58,227 nucleotides of DNA from a virus, in IMG/VR virus record IMGVR_UViG_3300027708_003611, positions 1 to 58,227 of that record. One strand, given 5' to 3'. Positions 6,779-14,042 of this stretch are shown in pieces. Numbering within the stretch: position 1 is the stretch's first letter; each line of letters opens with the position of its first letter. The notes under the pieces are model-generated. The model did not search any database. It saw nothing but the letters and a program-made list of their open reading frames with translations, and had not been told where the DNA came from. The translations under genes and the position numbers were made by a program.

Positions 6779-6854
6779 GGGCTTGTAGCTCAATGGTCAG
6801 AGCAGTCGGCTCATAACTGATTGGTTGTAGGTTCGAATCCTACCGGGCCCACCA
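6779..6854 (+). tRNA. tRNA with CAU anticodon (Met, or Ile2)
   Basis: Acceptor GGGCTTG pairs with CGGGCCC (two G-U pairs). The anticodon loop CTCATAA gives CAU, the T arm is GTAGG-TTCGAAT-CCTAC, and A plus CCA are encoded. CAU can be elongator Met or, after lysidine modification, Ile for AUA codons, which are abundant here. The initiator type is unlikely, since the first acceptor pair is a normal G-C. Confidence 0.92.
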
Positions 6855-6867
6855 AATAAAAAAAATT

Positions 6868-7038
6868 ATGAATGAAATAATAACATCAACTGAAGCAAAA
6901 GTATTTCAACTCTGTATTGATTTAGAAGAAATGAAAACTCGTAAGAAAGCATCTGCGAAAAGCTTTAACGAAGAGATTAAGAGGATACAAGCTGAAATTA
7001 AAGATTTAATTAATCCACCTGAAGAAGAGCTTCCTTAA
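6868..7038 (+). CDS. Small helical protein (56 aa)
   Basis: A 56-aa ORF starting MNEIITSTEAKVFQLCIDL and continuing with a Lys/Glu-rich helix to EEELP. It sits alone between two tRNA genes (13 nt after one, 7 nt before the next). The composition suggests a short coiled coil. No function is recognised. Confidence 0.6.
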   Translation: MNEIITSTEAKVFQLCIDLEEMKTRKKASAKSFNEEIKRIQAEIKDLINPPEEELP

Positions 7039-7045
7039 CGAATAT

Positions 7046-7121
7046 GCCTGTGTAGTCCAACGGCAGAGACAAGCGACTTAAAATCGCTCCAGTATCGGTT
7101 CGAATCCGATCACAGGTACCA
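7046..7121 (+). tRNA. tRNA with UAA anticodon (Leu), class I shape
   Basis: Acceptor GCCTGTG pairs with CACAGGT (first pair G-U), and A plus CCA follow. The anticodon arm AGCGA-CTTAAAA-TCGCT gives UAA, which reads Leu UUA/UUG. The variable loop is only CCAGT, a class I shape, while bacterial and T4 tRNA-Leu have a long variable arm. Either a divergent Leu tRNA or a changed-identity tRNA. Confidence 0.88.
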
Positions 7122-7130
7122 ATTTTAAAA

Positions 7131-7343
7131 ATGAAACAACATTCTGATTACGCATTTTGGATAAAATTTAAAGGTCACGAATTTGTCTGCAATGTAGAAG
7201 GTACAAACGTAGCTATCGAGAGTAAAGGTATTATAGAAGAAACAGAATACGAAGTTCTTCGTAATTATCTTGAAGATGAGGGCTTTATACAAGAAATTGA
7301 TCGCCAAAAAGGCATTTTAAATCTTTTTAATAAGCACTCGTAG
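7131..7343 (+). CDS. Small hypothetical protein overlapping a tRNA gene
   Basis: A 70-aa acidic protein with HSDYAFWIKFKGHEFVCNVE at the N-terminus, a probable small alpha/beta domain. Its TAG stop (7341-7343) is supplied by tRNA positions 8-10, so its last 10 nt lie inside the tRNA-Arg gene. Cutting out the tRNA would remove the stop codon from the message. No function is recognised. Confidence 0.65.
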   Translation: MKQHSDYAFWIKFKGHEFVCNVEGTNVAIESKGIIEETEYEVLRNYLEDEGFIQEIDRQKGILNLFNKHS

Positions 7344-7409
7344 CTCAGTGGATAGAGCAGGGGTTTTCTAAACCCTTGGTCGCAGGTTCAATCCCTGCCG
7401 GGTGTACCA
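7334..7409 (+). tRNA. tRNA-Arg (UCU)
   Basis: Acceptor GCACTCG pairs with CGGGTGT. The anticodon loop TTTCTAA gives UCU, for AGA/AGG codons. The T arm is GCAGG-TTCAATC-CCTGC, and A plus CCA are encoded. AGA is a common Arg codon in this AT-rich genome, so the tRNA probably compensates for host codon bias. Confidence 0.94.
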
Positions 7410-7418
7410 CAAATTTAT

Positions 7419-7492
7419 GGAGTTGTAGCTCAGTTGGTTAGAGCATCTGACTGTCACTTAGAAGGTCGCGGGTTCGAGCCCCGTCAACTCCG
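7419..7492 (+). tRNA. tRNA-Asp (GUC)
   Basis: Acceptor GGAGTTG pairs with CAACTCC. The anticodon loop CTGTCAC gives GUC, and the T arm contains GGTTCGAGCC. Discriminator G is at 7492 and CCA is not encoded. It is separated by 9 nt from tRNA-Arg and 5 nt from tRNA-Lys. Confidence 0.94.
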
Positions 7493-7497
7493 GAAAA

Positions 7498-7569
<72 letters not shown>

Positions 7570-7579
7570 CTTCTTTTAC

Positions 7580-8218
7580 CTACCACCCCGCTGCTTCTGA
7601 GATGTTAGGAAAGTTTTGTCTAAATATATTTTTAATATCATTAGCTATAACCCTATGCTCTTTTTGCGTATCATCTTTACATCTTATCTCAAGATAATGA
7701 AGCCAAGAACGGACTGTCCCATTCATGTAGAGCGTTGTAGATGTGTTAAGAGGAAGAATCATTCTCGCACACTCTTTTGCAATACCACTATTAATAAGAT
7801 TATTATAAAGAAGTAGATTATCTTGCTGCATTTTAGCAAGTTGTATAGCAACATCAGGAAATAAACTAACTATCTCGTCACTAATTTGACGATTTGTTTT
7901 ACCTTGTTTTCTCCACTCAATTTCTTCTAATTCTGTGGCAGTAGAATATCGTTGACTAAATTCTTGAAAAGAAAAACTACGATGTCGAAGAATTTGTGCT
8001 GCAATAGCTCTACTAGTTTTAATTTCAAATGTCATCGAGACCATTTCAAATGGACTCCAATGTTTATGTAAAATTAAATATTTTAATAGCTTTGGAGCTG
8101 TTTCAGTATTAAGTTGATTAGCTGGATTACTAACTCTAGCGCAGTATGTAATTAAATCTTCTGCGCTAGAAATTCCATCGATAACTGGTTTAGTTATCGA
8201 AACAATTTTTACTGACAC
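7580..8218 (-). CDS. thyX: Flavin-dependent thymidylate synthase
   Basis: A 212-aa ThyX, which makes dTMP from dUMP with methylene-tetrahydrofolate, FAD and NADPH. The ThyX motif RHRSFSFQEFSQRYS is at about residues 78-92 (family RHR-x7-S), and HWSPFEMVSMTFEI precedes it as expected. Length fits the family. The start is a GTG (8216-8218) 2 nt after the stop of the Hc1-like gene, so the two form an operon. It supplies thymidine for an AT-rich genome. Confidence 0.96.
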   Translation of the reverse strand: MSVKIVSITKPVIDGISSAEDLITYCARVSNPANQLNTETAPKLLKYLILHKHWSPFEMVSMTFEIKTSRAIAAQILRHRSFSFQEFSQRYSTATELEEIEWRKQGKTNRQISDEIVSLFPDVAIQLAKMQQDNLLLYNNLINSGIAKECARMILPLNTSTTLYMNGTVRSWLHYLEIRCKDDTQKEHRVIANDIKNIFRQNFPNISEAAGW

Positions 8219-8220
8219 TT

Positions 8221-8409
8221 TTACTTAGCTGCCTTACGACTGTTCTTTTCTTCTTGAATACGCTTACGTTCTTCGCGACCGTACTTAATAATCTCCTGAA
8301 GAGATTTGCGCGCGCGCGCACCTGCTGCGTTATTACCTTCATAGAATTTACCTGCTTCTATAGTAAATGTATTAACGAGTTCTGTTAGGGTGGATGATGT
8401 ATTTGGCAT
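8221..8409 (-). CDS. Histone H1-like (Hc1-type) small protein
   Basis: A 62-aa Lys/Arg/Ala-rich helical protein. The pattern EAGKFYEGNNAAGARARKSL followed by QEIIKYGREERKRIQEEK resembles the short Hc1/histone-H1-like proteins that are common in Bacteroidota chromosomes and also seen in chlamydiae. Those proteins bind DNA without sequence preference. It precedes thyX in one operon. The GCGCGCGCGC run in this gene encodes the Ala-Arg-Ala-Arg segment. The family call is from pattern memory. Confidence 0.65.
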   Translation of the reverse strand: MPNTSSTLTELVNTFTIEAGKFYEGNNAAGARARKSLQEIIKYGREERKRIQEEKNSRKAAK

Positions 8410-8417
8410 AATAAGAT

Positions 8418-8446
8418 TATTTAAATAAGTATAAATAATATATCAA
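8418..8446 (-). promoter_or_regulatory. Candidate promoter (TTGATA-N17-TAAATA)
   Basis: On the minus strand TTGATA (8446 to 8441) and TAAATA (8423 to 8418) lie 8 nt before the ATG of the Hc1-like gene. It resembles the other TTG-type promoters, with a 17-nt spacer. Confidence 0.4.
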
Positions 8447-8497
8447 CAGTAAAAAATACTGGTAAAATAATAAATTAATAATAATATATAGCTTGTA

Positions 8498-8680
8498 ATG
8501 AACGAAAGTGAAAAAAGTTGGGAAGAACACCTCTTTAACGAAGAGGTTGAAACACATGTTAAAAAGTCATTGCAGTACTTGCTAGATGAAGGCGTAATTG
8601 TTAAAATTAACGACAAATACCGTTTAAAAACAAAAAAAGAAATTGATAAAGAGTTGCAGAATATATTAAATTCTAAATGA
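8498..8680 (+). CDS. Small hypothetical protein
   Basis: A 60-aa charged protein (MNESEKSWEEHLFNEEVETH) with the look of a small winged-helix fragment: a helix, then LLDEGVIVKINDKYRLKTKKE. It overlaps the next gene by 4 nt (ATGA). No function is recognised. Confidence 0.6.
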   Translation: MNESEKSWEEHLFNEEVETHVKKSLQYLLDEGVIVKINDKYRLKTKKEIDKELQNILNSK

Positions 8681-8901
8681 ACGATATAACTAAGTATATC
8701 TATAAAGAATCAGATGAATGTGAAAAATTTTACGCTGATTTTGAAAACTACGAAACAGGTACCGTAAATACACAAGGTTATGAAAACGGTGATATGGTAC
8801 TATGGGTATGGAAAGATATAAAATATAGAGGGGTACTGAGACAGCAAGGTAGTCCTATAGATGGTTTATTTGAGCTTACTTCTGTTAAAGTACGTTCTTA
8901 A
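8677..8901 (+). CDS. Small hypothetical protein
   Basis: A 74-aa acidic protein with a probable beta-rich C-terminal half (GDMVLWVWKDIKYRGVLRQ). Its start overlaps the previous stop, and its end overlaps the lipoprotein gene on the other strand by 4 nt. No function is recognised. Confidence 0.6.
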   Translation: MNDITKYIYKESDECEKFYADFENYETGTVNTQGYENGDMVLWVWKDIKYRGVLRQQGSPIDGLFELTSVKVRS

Positions 8902-9089
8902 AAAATAATAGATACAGCATTATCTAAACCGGGTGGTTTCTGAGGCGTTATACGTATATCTTCGGTATTTACTATACCTTTGAGTGTAATATTTTTGTAC
9001 CTAAAACACTTTAAATGATTTTCGTCTTCTTGTAAAGAGAAGCAACTAGTAAAAAGTAAAGTGGATAAAATACAAATATATTTTAACAT
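8898..9089 (-). CDS. Small lipoprotein
   Basis: A 63-aa protein with a lipoprotein signal: MLKYICILSTLLFTSC has a short basic start, a hydrophobic core and a lipobox with Cys at residue 16. The mature part (about 47 aa) has no known domain. Phage lipoproteins of this size are often made early and can block superinfection, but that role is only a guess. It faces the preceding plus-strand gene and is transcribed divergently from the AAA ATPase. Confidence 0.7.
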   Translation of the reverse strand: MLKYICILSTLLFTSCFSLQEDENHLKCFRYKNITLKGIVNTEDIRITPQKPPGLDNAVSIIF

Positions 9090-9103
9090 ATCACTAATAA
9101 ATT

Positions 9104-10285
9104 ATGTCTAAAATTAAAAAAAAATCTACACCTATAGATAATGTTAAAGTAAATAAAATTGTACCGCATTATTTACCTACCGGTAATAGCAAATATTACG
9201 AGGCTTCACAGAGTCAAAATCATTTTCCTGTTGGAGTATATTTTGAAAATAAGTTTAATACTGCGCCTTGTACATACGAGGTAGATAAGGAAATATCTAA
9301 AGATATTGTACCGTTTTTAGAAGAAAATGGCGAGCTCATTTACGAACACATACATGTACCTTCTAATAAGCCTGGTTCAGCTGTTTATGATACAGGTAAT
9401 TTTTGGGATGAATCTGAAATAACAGAGAATAAGGTATTTGCATATAAAGATACGGTTGTTTATCTGCGAACCGCTACATCTCGCAGAATCAAAAAAGAAG
9501 ATAGTCATTACACTATATGTATAACGTATAAACCTGGCAATTCAAACCATATTGAGGACTTTGATAGATTTTTTATTAAAGAAGAAATTAAAAACGTTAT
9601 CTTTACAATTATGAAAGATGATCACGGAGGTATTCGTTTTGATCCTTTTGAAGTTACTATACCAGATGATTATAGTATTAAAGAGTGTTATGAACCGGAG
9701 TTTGAGTCTATACACAATACAATTGTCAGTAATTTAAATCAAAACGATTCAGGTCTTTATCTATTTCATGGGGACCCAGGTACTGGCAAGACAACATATA
9801 TTAAATATCTCTCATCTCTTATTAAGCGTGATCTTATCTATGTACCAACGAGCTTTGTAGACTGTATTGCTGATCCTTCTTTTCTTCCTGCTTTATTACA
9901 TAAGAAGCATTCAGTTCTTATTATAGAAGATGCAGAAAAGGCTCTTCTTGCTCGAGAGCCTGGTGATAGTTCCTCATCCTTAGTTTCTACTATTTTAAAT
10001 TTAACAGACGGTATTATGGCGAATGTGTTTAAACTTTCTATTATTGCTACTTATAATTCCCCGCGTCAAACTATTGATAAGGCTCTTCTTCGTAAAGGAC
10101 GTTTAAAAATGGAGTATAGATTTGATAAGCTTTCTATTGAAACAGCTCAAAAAATTATGAATAGTGTAAAACCTGATTATAAAGTTACAGAGCCAATGTC
10201 GTTAGCTGAAATATACAATATAAATGTTACTGATCATTGTAATACAAAAGATTTAGTAGAAGAAAAAAGAATGGGTTTCTTTTAA
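9104..10285 (+). CDS. AAA-family ATPase
   Basis: A 393-aa protein. The C-terminal half is an AAA domain with Walker A GDPGTGKT at about residues 223-230, Walker B VLIIEDAEKALL, and a sensor/arginine-finger region (ATYNSPRQTIDKALLRKGRL). The N-terminal 200 residues form an unknown, probably substrate-binding domain. The nearest general match is BCS1/FtsH-type AAA proteins, which remodel or unfold proteins. Similar ATPases occur in marine T4-like phages without a proven role. No classical Shine-Dalgarno sequence precedes the ATG. Confidence 0.8.
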   Translation: MSKIKKKSTPIDNVKVNKIVPHYLPTGNSKYYEASQSQNHFPVGVYFENKFNTAPCTYEVDKEISKDIVPFLEENGELIYEHIHVPSNKPGSAVYDTGNFWDESEITENKVFAYKDTVVYLRTATSRRIKKEDSHYTICITYKPGNSNHIEDFDRFFIKEEIKNVIFTIMKDDHGGIRFDPFEVTIPDDYSIKECYEPEFESIHNTIVSNLNQNDSGLYLFHGDPGTGKTTYIKYLSSLIKRDLIYVPTSFVDCIADPSFLPALLHKKHSVLIIEDAEKALLAREPGDSSSSLVSTILNLTDGIMANVFKLSIIATYNSPRQTIDKALLRKGRLKMEYRFDKLSIETAQKIMNSVKPDYKVTEPMSLAEIYNINVTDHCNTKDLVEEKRMGFF

Positions 10286-10292
10286 GAAAGAG

Positions 10293-10320
10293 TTGCAAAT
10301 AATAAAACAGCTGCTAATAT
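10293..10320 (+). promoter_or_regulatory. Candidate promoter (TTGCAA-N16-TAATAT)
   Basis: TTGCAA at 10293-10298 and TAATAT at 10315-10320 are 16 nt apart and lie 10 nt before the ATG at 10331. The geometry is the same as at uvsX and gp43. Confidence 0.5.
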
Positions 10321-10330
10321 AAAACTCGTT

Positions 10331-10567
10331 ATGACAACCAACACAACAATGACAGTAAAAAATATCGGTGAAATTGCCGATTTTAGCATTCCAACAATGG
10401 CTCCTCGCTCCATCAAGGAGAACATTATTGAGAATTATCTTAACCCTTCAAAGTACGAGTTTCTCGGCTTTGTTGATCGCTCTAACGACGTTCTTCTTCG
10501 CGCGCGTTTTCACAACGTTCGGGATAATAAGGGTCGTTTTGCTCGTGTTAGGGGAAATCGTCGCTAA
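10331..10567 (+). CDS. Small basic hypothetical protein
   Basis: A 78-aa protein with a basic C-terminus (DNKGRFARVRGNRR), perhaps binding nucleic acid. It uses C/G-ending codons more than its neighbours (many CTT, CGC and TTC), like the DUF932-like and bS21 genes, which suggests strong expression. It has its own promoter and terminator, so it is a one-gene unit. Function is unknown. Confidence 0.65.
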   Translation: MTTNTTMTVKNIGEIADFSIPTMAPRSIKENIIENYLNPSKYEFLGFVDRSNDVLLRARFHNVRDNKGRFARVRGNRR

Positions 10568-10592
10568 TTTTATATATTAGCAATAAAAGAAG

Positions 10593-10624
10593 ACGGCCGA
10601 TTGTAAAAGATCGGCCGTTTTTTT
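10593..10624. terminator. Bidirectional terminator
   Basis: Stem ACGGCCGAT (10593-10601) with ATCGGCCGT (10610-10618), an 8-nt loop and a run of T to 10624. It lies between the convergent genes ending at 10567 (plus) and 10623 (minus) and probably ends the plus-strand unit. The A-rich 5' flank (AATAAAAGAAG) would help termination on the other strand. Confidence 0.88.
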
Positions 10625-10802
10625 ATTCTAAAATACTATTAATAATAGAATCAAAAGATTCTTTTTTAAGAAAGTGTTTAATTACTTTTTCGGGCATTTC
10701 TTTAGCTGTTTTTTTAGCAGCACCAGTTACACCCTTTTTACCCTTTTTAGCACTCATGACAGCGCCAAAGAATTTGCGTTGTTTTTCTGATTTAGCTGGC
10801 AT
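10623..10802 (-). CDS. Small basic phage protein with a C-terminal FDSIINSILE motif
   Basis: A 59-aa protein (start CAT 10800-10802, stop TTA 10623-10625) beginning MPAKSEKQRKFFGAVMSAKK and containing a Lys/Gly/Ala-rich stretch. Proteins starting like this recur in phages. Its last ten residues, FDSIINSILE, nearly repeat the N-terminal signal of the gene at 23023-23262 (FDSIVNSILNE). That signal is proposed here to be a capsid-targeting peptide. It may therefore be a virion or prohead-core protein. Confidence 0.75.
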   Translation of the reverse strand: MPAKSEKQRKFFGAVMSAKKGKKGVTGAAKKTAKEMPEKVIKHFLKKESFDSIINSILE

Positions 10803-10834
10803 ATTATATATTTATTAATAAACTCTTAAAGAAT

Positions 10835-11371
10835 ATGATGGCAACAAAAAAGAAAGCTATTAAACGTCCTCGTCGTCCAGTAGCAGTTTGTATACTTACA
10901 GATCAAACATTTAAGGTGAGTATAGCTATGCTTGAACGACAAGCTAAAAAATACAAATTCCCTACCGTTCAGGATTATCTTCAATATTACGTATGTAAAG
11001 ATGCTATTAAATCTTTAAAAGAAGGATATACTGATATCGAGATTCGTAATAAACATAATTGTAAAAATAAAATAGATCTACCGATGAAATACCTTAAGGG
11101 GTATGCTCCTAGAATTAAAAACCGTGCTAGAATTAAAAGAAGAGAGCAAAGAAAAGCACTTAATGAATTTATTAATGATACAACACCTGGTAAATATATG
11201 CTTAAGCCTAAGGAAGAAGCTAAGTTTTTAGATATGACTAATCCTGAGCACGTTCGATCATTAACAAGTTTTTCTTGCGCGCGACCTCATATTTTTCTTG
11301 ATAACGACAGAAACTGTAATGGTTGTAATATATATAATCTATGCTGTTGCCCAATTAAGAGACGAAAATAA
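10835..11371 (+). CDS. Hypothetical basic protein with a Cys-rich C-terminus
   Basis: A 178-aa protein. It is very basic at the N-terminus (KKKAIKRPRRP) and in the middle. It ends in a possible zinc-binding cluster, CNGCNIYNLCCCPIKRRK, with further Cys residues nearby. It may bind DNA or RNA. It starts ATG ATG, so the second ATG (10838) is equally possible. It ends at the first base of the next gene (ATAATG), which suggests coupling with the nuclease. Confidence 0.65.
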   Translation: MMATKKKAIKRPRRPVAVCILTDQTFKVSIAMLERQAKKYKFPTVQDYLQYYVCKDAIKSLKEGYTDIEIRNKHNCKNKIDLPMKYLKGYAPRIKNRARIKRREQRKALNEFINDTTPGKYMLKPKEEAKFLDMTNPEHVRSLTSFSCARPHIFLDNDRNCNGCNIYNLCCCPIKRRK

Positions 11372-12189
11372 TGCTTAATAAACTTCCAGAATTAACCATA
11401 TTTAACTGTATAACATTTTTAAGTATTACGCACAAATATCTTATTAATAATGCCCCTAGTGCACCTATCTCAGTAACAGGGTTACTCAATCTTTATAAAG
11501 AAAAATTTGATAAAGAAAAATGGGCCGCAATAACCGCTAAAAAACAAAACACAACACCAGATACTATTTTAAGTATTTGGGATTTAAACAATTTGTATTC
11601 TACTACAAAGGGTACGATGCTTCATAATTATATTGAAAATTATTATAATAATAAAATTATACAATATAATAAAGATCAAGTAGAGAGAGAATTGGGTACC
11701 GAAGAACATCTTAAATTAAGAGAAGAAATACAAATTCTTATTAAACAATTTAACAATTTTTATAACGATCATCAACATATCTTACCGATAAAGAGTGAGT
11801 TACCAGTAGGAGACATTAACGGTACTAAGATTTGTGGTATGCTTGATATGTTAGCTTTTAATACAAAAAATAATACTTACGAAATTTACGATTATAAAAC
11901 TAATAAAGAAATTAGATCGAATAACAAATACGGTAAATATATGTTATCTCCTCTTGAGCATCTTTTTGAATGTGAACGTAATACATATAGTCTTCAATTA
12001 AGTATTTACAAATATTTTATTGAAAAATATACATCAATAAAAATTGATAAGCTTAATGTTATATGGTTTAATCAAAAAAATGATAATTATGAAATGATAC
12101 CGTTAGACTATCTAAACGAGGAAGTAGAGTTAATTTTAAATGATTTTTTAATCAACAAACTTACACAATTGAAAGTAGACAAAAAGTGA
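11371..12189 (+). CDS. PD-(D/E)XK-type nuclease
   Basis: A 272-aa protein whose C-terminal half has the PD-(D/E)XK nuclease order: GDINGTKICGMLDMLAF (motif with the catalytic Asp) at about residues 150-165, then YEIYDYKTNKE (the E/D-x-K) and a downstream Gln (SLQLSIYKYFIEK), as in RecB/Cas4-like exonucleases. It would cut or resect DNA in recombination or host DNA breakdown. The N-terminal half is helical and unassigned. It overlaps the convergent membrane-protein gene. Confidence 0.72.
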   Translation: MLNKLPELTIFNCITFLSITHKYLINNAPSAPISVTGLLNLYKEKFDKEKWAAITAKKQNTTPDTILSIWDLNNLYSTTKGTMLHNYIENYYNNKIIQYNKDQVERELGTEEHLKLREEIQILIKQFNNFYNDHQHILPIKSELPVGDINGTKICGMLDMLAFNTKNNTYEIYDYKTNKEIRSNNKYGKYMLSPLEHLFECERNTYSLQLSIYKYFIEKYTSIKIDKLNVIWFNQKNDNYEMIPLDYLNEEVELILNDFLINKLTQLKVDKK

Positions 12190-12498
12190 TATAATAAAAA
12201 TAAAAGGTATTGTTAAAAAATAACCAAATATTATACACGATATAAACGTTAACCACATACATAAACATATAGGACAGGTTATTACTTTAAGTAAAAACAG
12301 TGTTAAATTGCTTTTTGTACTATCTTTATAGGTAACGTATAAAAACTGTGGAAAACTTAATGTGTTAGTAAGTTTATAGTTAGTTATTGTTTGTTTATTT
12401 ACATTAAAAAGAATGCAATATTCTACAAAAGCGTTGGTTTTAAACCAAATAAAGAGAATACTTACAATAAAGGCTATTAAATTACAAAAAACAAGCAT
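12148..12498 (-). CDS. Membrane protein with a CPxC motif
   Basis: A 116-aa protein from the ATG at 12498; an upstream TTG at 12522 is in frame but weaker. Hydrophobic helices are at about residues 1-18, 72-92 and 95-112. A CPICLCMW motif sits at the start of the second helix and could bind metal or form a disulfide. Its 3' end overlaps the nuclease gene by 42 nt. Role unknown. Confidence 0.55.
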   Translation of the reverse strand: MLVFCNLIAFIVSILFIWFKTNAFVEYCILFNVNKQTITNYKLTNTLSFPQFLYVTYKDSTKSNLTLFLLKVITCPICLCMWLTFISCIIFGYFLTIPFIFIISLFVYFQLCKFVD

Positions 12499-12504
12499 AA
12501 CTAC

Positions 12505-12512
12505 TATAAATA
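12505..12512 (+). promoter_or_regulatory. T4-type late promoter (TATAAATA)
   Basis: An exact copy of the T4 late -10 element, 15 nt before the ATG of the putative capsid-internal protein gene at 12528. The phage encodes the matching sigma factor gp55 (25233-25802). Confidence 0.7.
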
Positions 12513-12527
12513 TATTATACAATAATT

Positions 12528-12989
12528 ATGAAATTTGATTTACTTTTCAACCAAGTGTTTTTAACTGAAGCAGACAATATTAATATGCTTAGTGAAGACG
12601 ATCGCTCTAGTGTGGCTACTGCTGATACTGATATACCTGAAGTCGATCCTACACACAGTGATGTTGAAGGTGTACCTACTCCTGATAACTACGGTGTTGA
12701 AGACGCTCCAGTTATTACTCCCGCTGGTAATGCTGAAACACTTCTTAATTACGCTGAAAAAATTGAGCAATTTATTAAGGAGCTTAATGATCCTAGTGAA
12801 GGTTCTTTAAATAAGCTTATTACAGATTTAGATTATAAAGGTAGTTTGTTTGATGGAATTACTAGAACATTATCTGCTGATATTATTAATGCAGCAAAAC
12901 AATTATCTGAAATATCTCAAGCTCTTAACGGTTTTGCAATTAATTCAAAAAAGCGCGCTAAAGATTTAGCTATTAATCAAGGACAGTAA
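12528..12989 (+). CDS. Putative virion (prohead-processed) protein
   Basis: A 153-aa acidic protein. The N-terminus MKFDLLFNQVFLTEADN resembles a T4 capsid-targeting sequence. FLTE-A matches the gp21 prohead protease rule (L/I-x-E followed by a small residue) and equals the FLTE-A site of T4 gp23. Cleavage would fall after Glu14. The middle is Asp/Pro/Thr-rich and probably disordered; the C-terminal half is helical. A late promoter precedes it. Inference: an internal capsid or core protein. Confidence 0.65.
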   Translation: MKFDLLFNQVFLTEADNINMLSEDDRSSVATADTDIPEVDPTHSDVEGVPTPDNYGVEDAPVITPAGNAETLLNYAEKIEQFIKELNDPSEGSLNKLITDLDYKGSLFDGITRTLSADIINAAKQLSEISQALNGFAINSKKRAKDLAINQGQ

Positions 12990-13031
12990 TAAAAGCTTTA
13001 TTTTTATAAAAGTATAGCGTATAATATATAG

Positions 13032-14042
13032 GTGGAAGGACTACCTATAGATTACGTAATACAGAACGTTTATAGTTACTGTAAACGTCCAACATATAAA
13101 AAGTATCAGGGTACTTATAACGCTGAGTGCTGTATTTGTAATGAAGGTTCGTCAGCGGGTAGTAAGAGAAGATTGTTTTATTTTCCGGCTGAACATTATT
13201 TCTACTGTTTTAATTGTAGTAAGTCATGGAATGAGATTAACTGGTTACAGGAAGTAACGAAAAAAACATATCATGAAATTTTAAAAGATTCTAAACAATT
13301 TGATAATTCTGTTAATTTAGTAACAATGCTATCAAGTCAAGAAAATAAAAAAGAATATAATATACCGACTATTCCTGAAGATAGTGTAGACCTATTAGAT
13401 ACACAACAATGTGATTATTATAAGGGGACAAGTCAATATAAACTTATTTCTAAAGCATTAGAATATTGCTGTAATAGAAGGCTGTTTACATCTATAAACA
13501 GACCGAAATCGTTTTATATATCTTTTAATGATTATGTTCATAAAAACAGACTTATTATACCCTTTTATTCAGAGTCGAGTAAAATAGAATCTTATCAAAG
13601 TAGAAGCTTAACTGGGGATGATTATCCAAAATATCTTACAAAGTATGGAGATAAATGCTTATATGGGGAAAATAATATAGATAATTCTATACCATATATT
13701 TTTATTTTTGAAGGCCCGATTGATGCTATGTTTGTAAAAAACGGTGTAGCTGTAGGCGGTAGTTCGATAACTAATAAACAAGAAACATTTTTAAACAAAT
13801 GTCTTGGTCAAGAAATTATTTACGTCTATGATAACGATAAAGACAATAAAGAAATGGACAAAAAGATTAAACATCTTATTGATCAAAATAAAAAAATATT
13901 TATATGGCCTAAGGAATTACAAAAATTTAAAGATATAAACGAAATATGTAGTCAATTAAAAATTGATGAATTTCCCTACAAGTTTATTGTAGATAATAGT
14001 TTTAGCGGTATAGAAGCTAGACTTAAATTTAAAGCGATCTAA
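13032..14042 (+). CDS. DNA primase (T4 gp61-like)
   Basis: A 336-aa primase. The N-terminal zinc-binding domain has CCIC at about residues 33-36 and CFNC at about 59-62. A TOPRIM domain follows: FIFEGPIDAMFVKNG gives the catalytic Glu, and VYDNDKD gives the DxD metal site. T4 gp61 has the same order and size (342 aa). It makes RNA primers with the gp41 helicase encoded at 45492. The start is GTG, 6 nt after a TATAAT at 13020-13025, without a Shine-Dalgarno sequence. Confidence 0.9.
   Translation: MEGLPIDYVIQNVYSYCKRPTYKKYQGTYNAECCICNEGSSAGSKRRLFYFPAEHYFYCFNCSKSWNEINWLQEVTKKTYHEILKDSKQFDNSVNLVTMLSSQENKKEYNIPTIPEDSVDLLDTQQCDYYKGTSQYKLISKALEYCCNRRLFTSINRPKSFYISFNDYVHKNRLIIPFYSESSKIESYQSRSLTGDDYPKYLTKYGDKCLYGENNIDNSIPYIFIFEGPIDAMFVKNGVAVGGSSITNKQETFLNKCLGQEIIYVYDNDKDNKEMDKKIKHLIDQNKKIFIWPKELQKFKDINEICSQLKIDEFPYKFIVDNSFSGIEARLKFKAI

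Noticed and set aside
8308-8320. GC-alternating run as a Z-DNA or regulatory element
   Set aside because: It encodes the Ala-Arg-Ala-Arg part of the Hc1-like protein, which is enough to explain it.
8430-8437. TATAAATA on the plus strand before 8498
   Set aside because: It lies 60 nt from the ATG, unlike the 10-15 nt of the other late boxes, and is in DNA already used by the Hc1 gene promoter on the minus strand.
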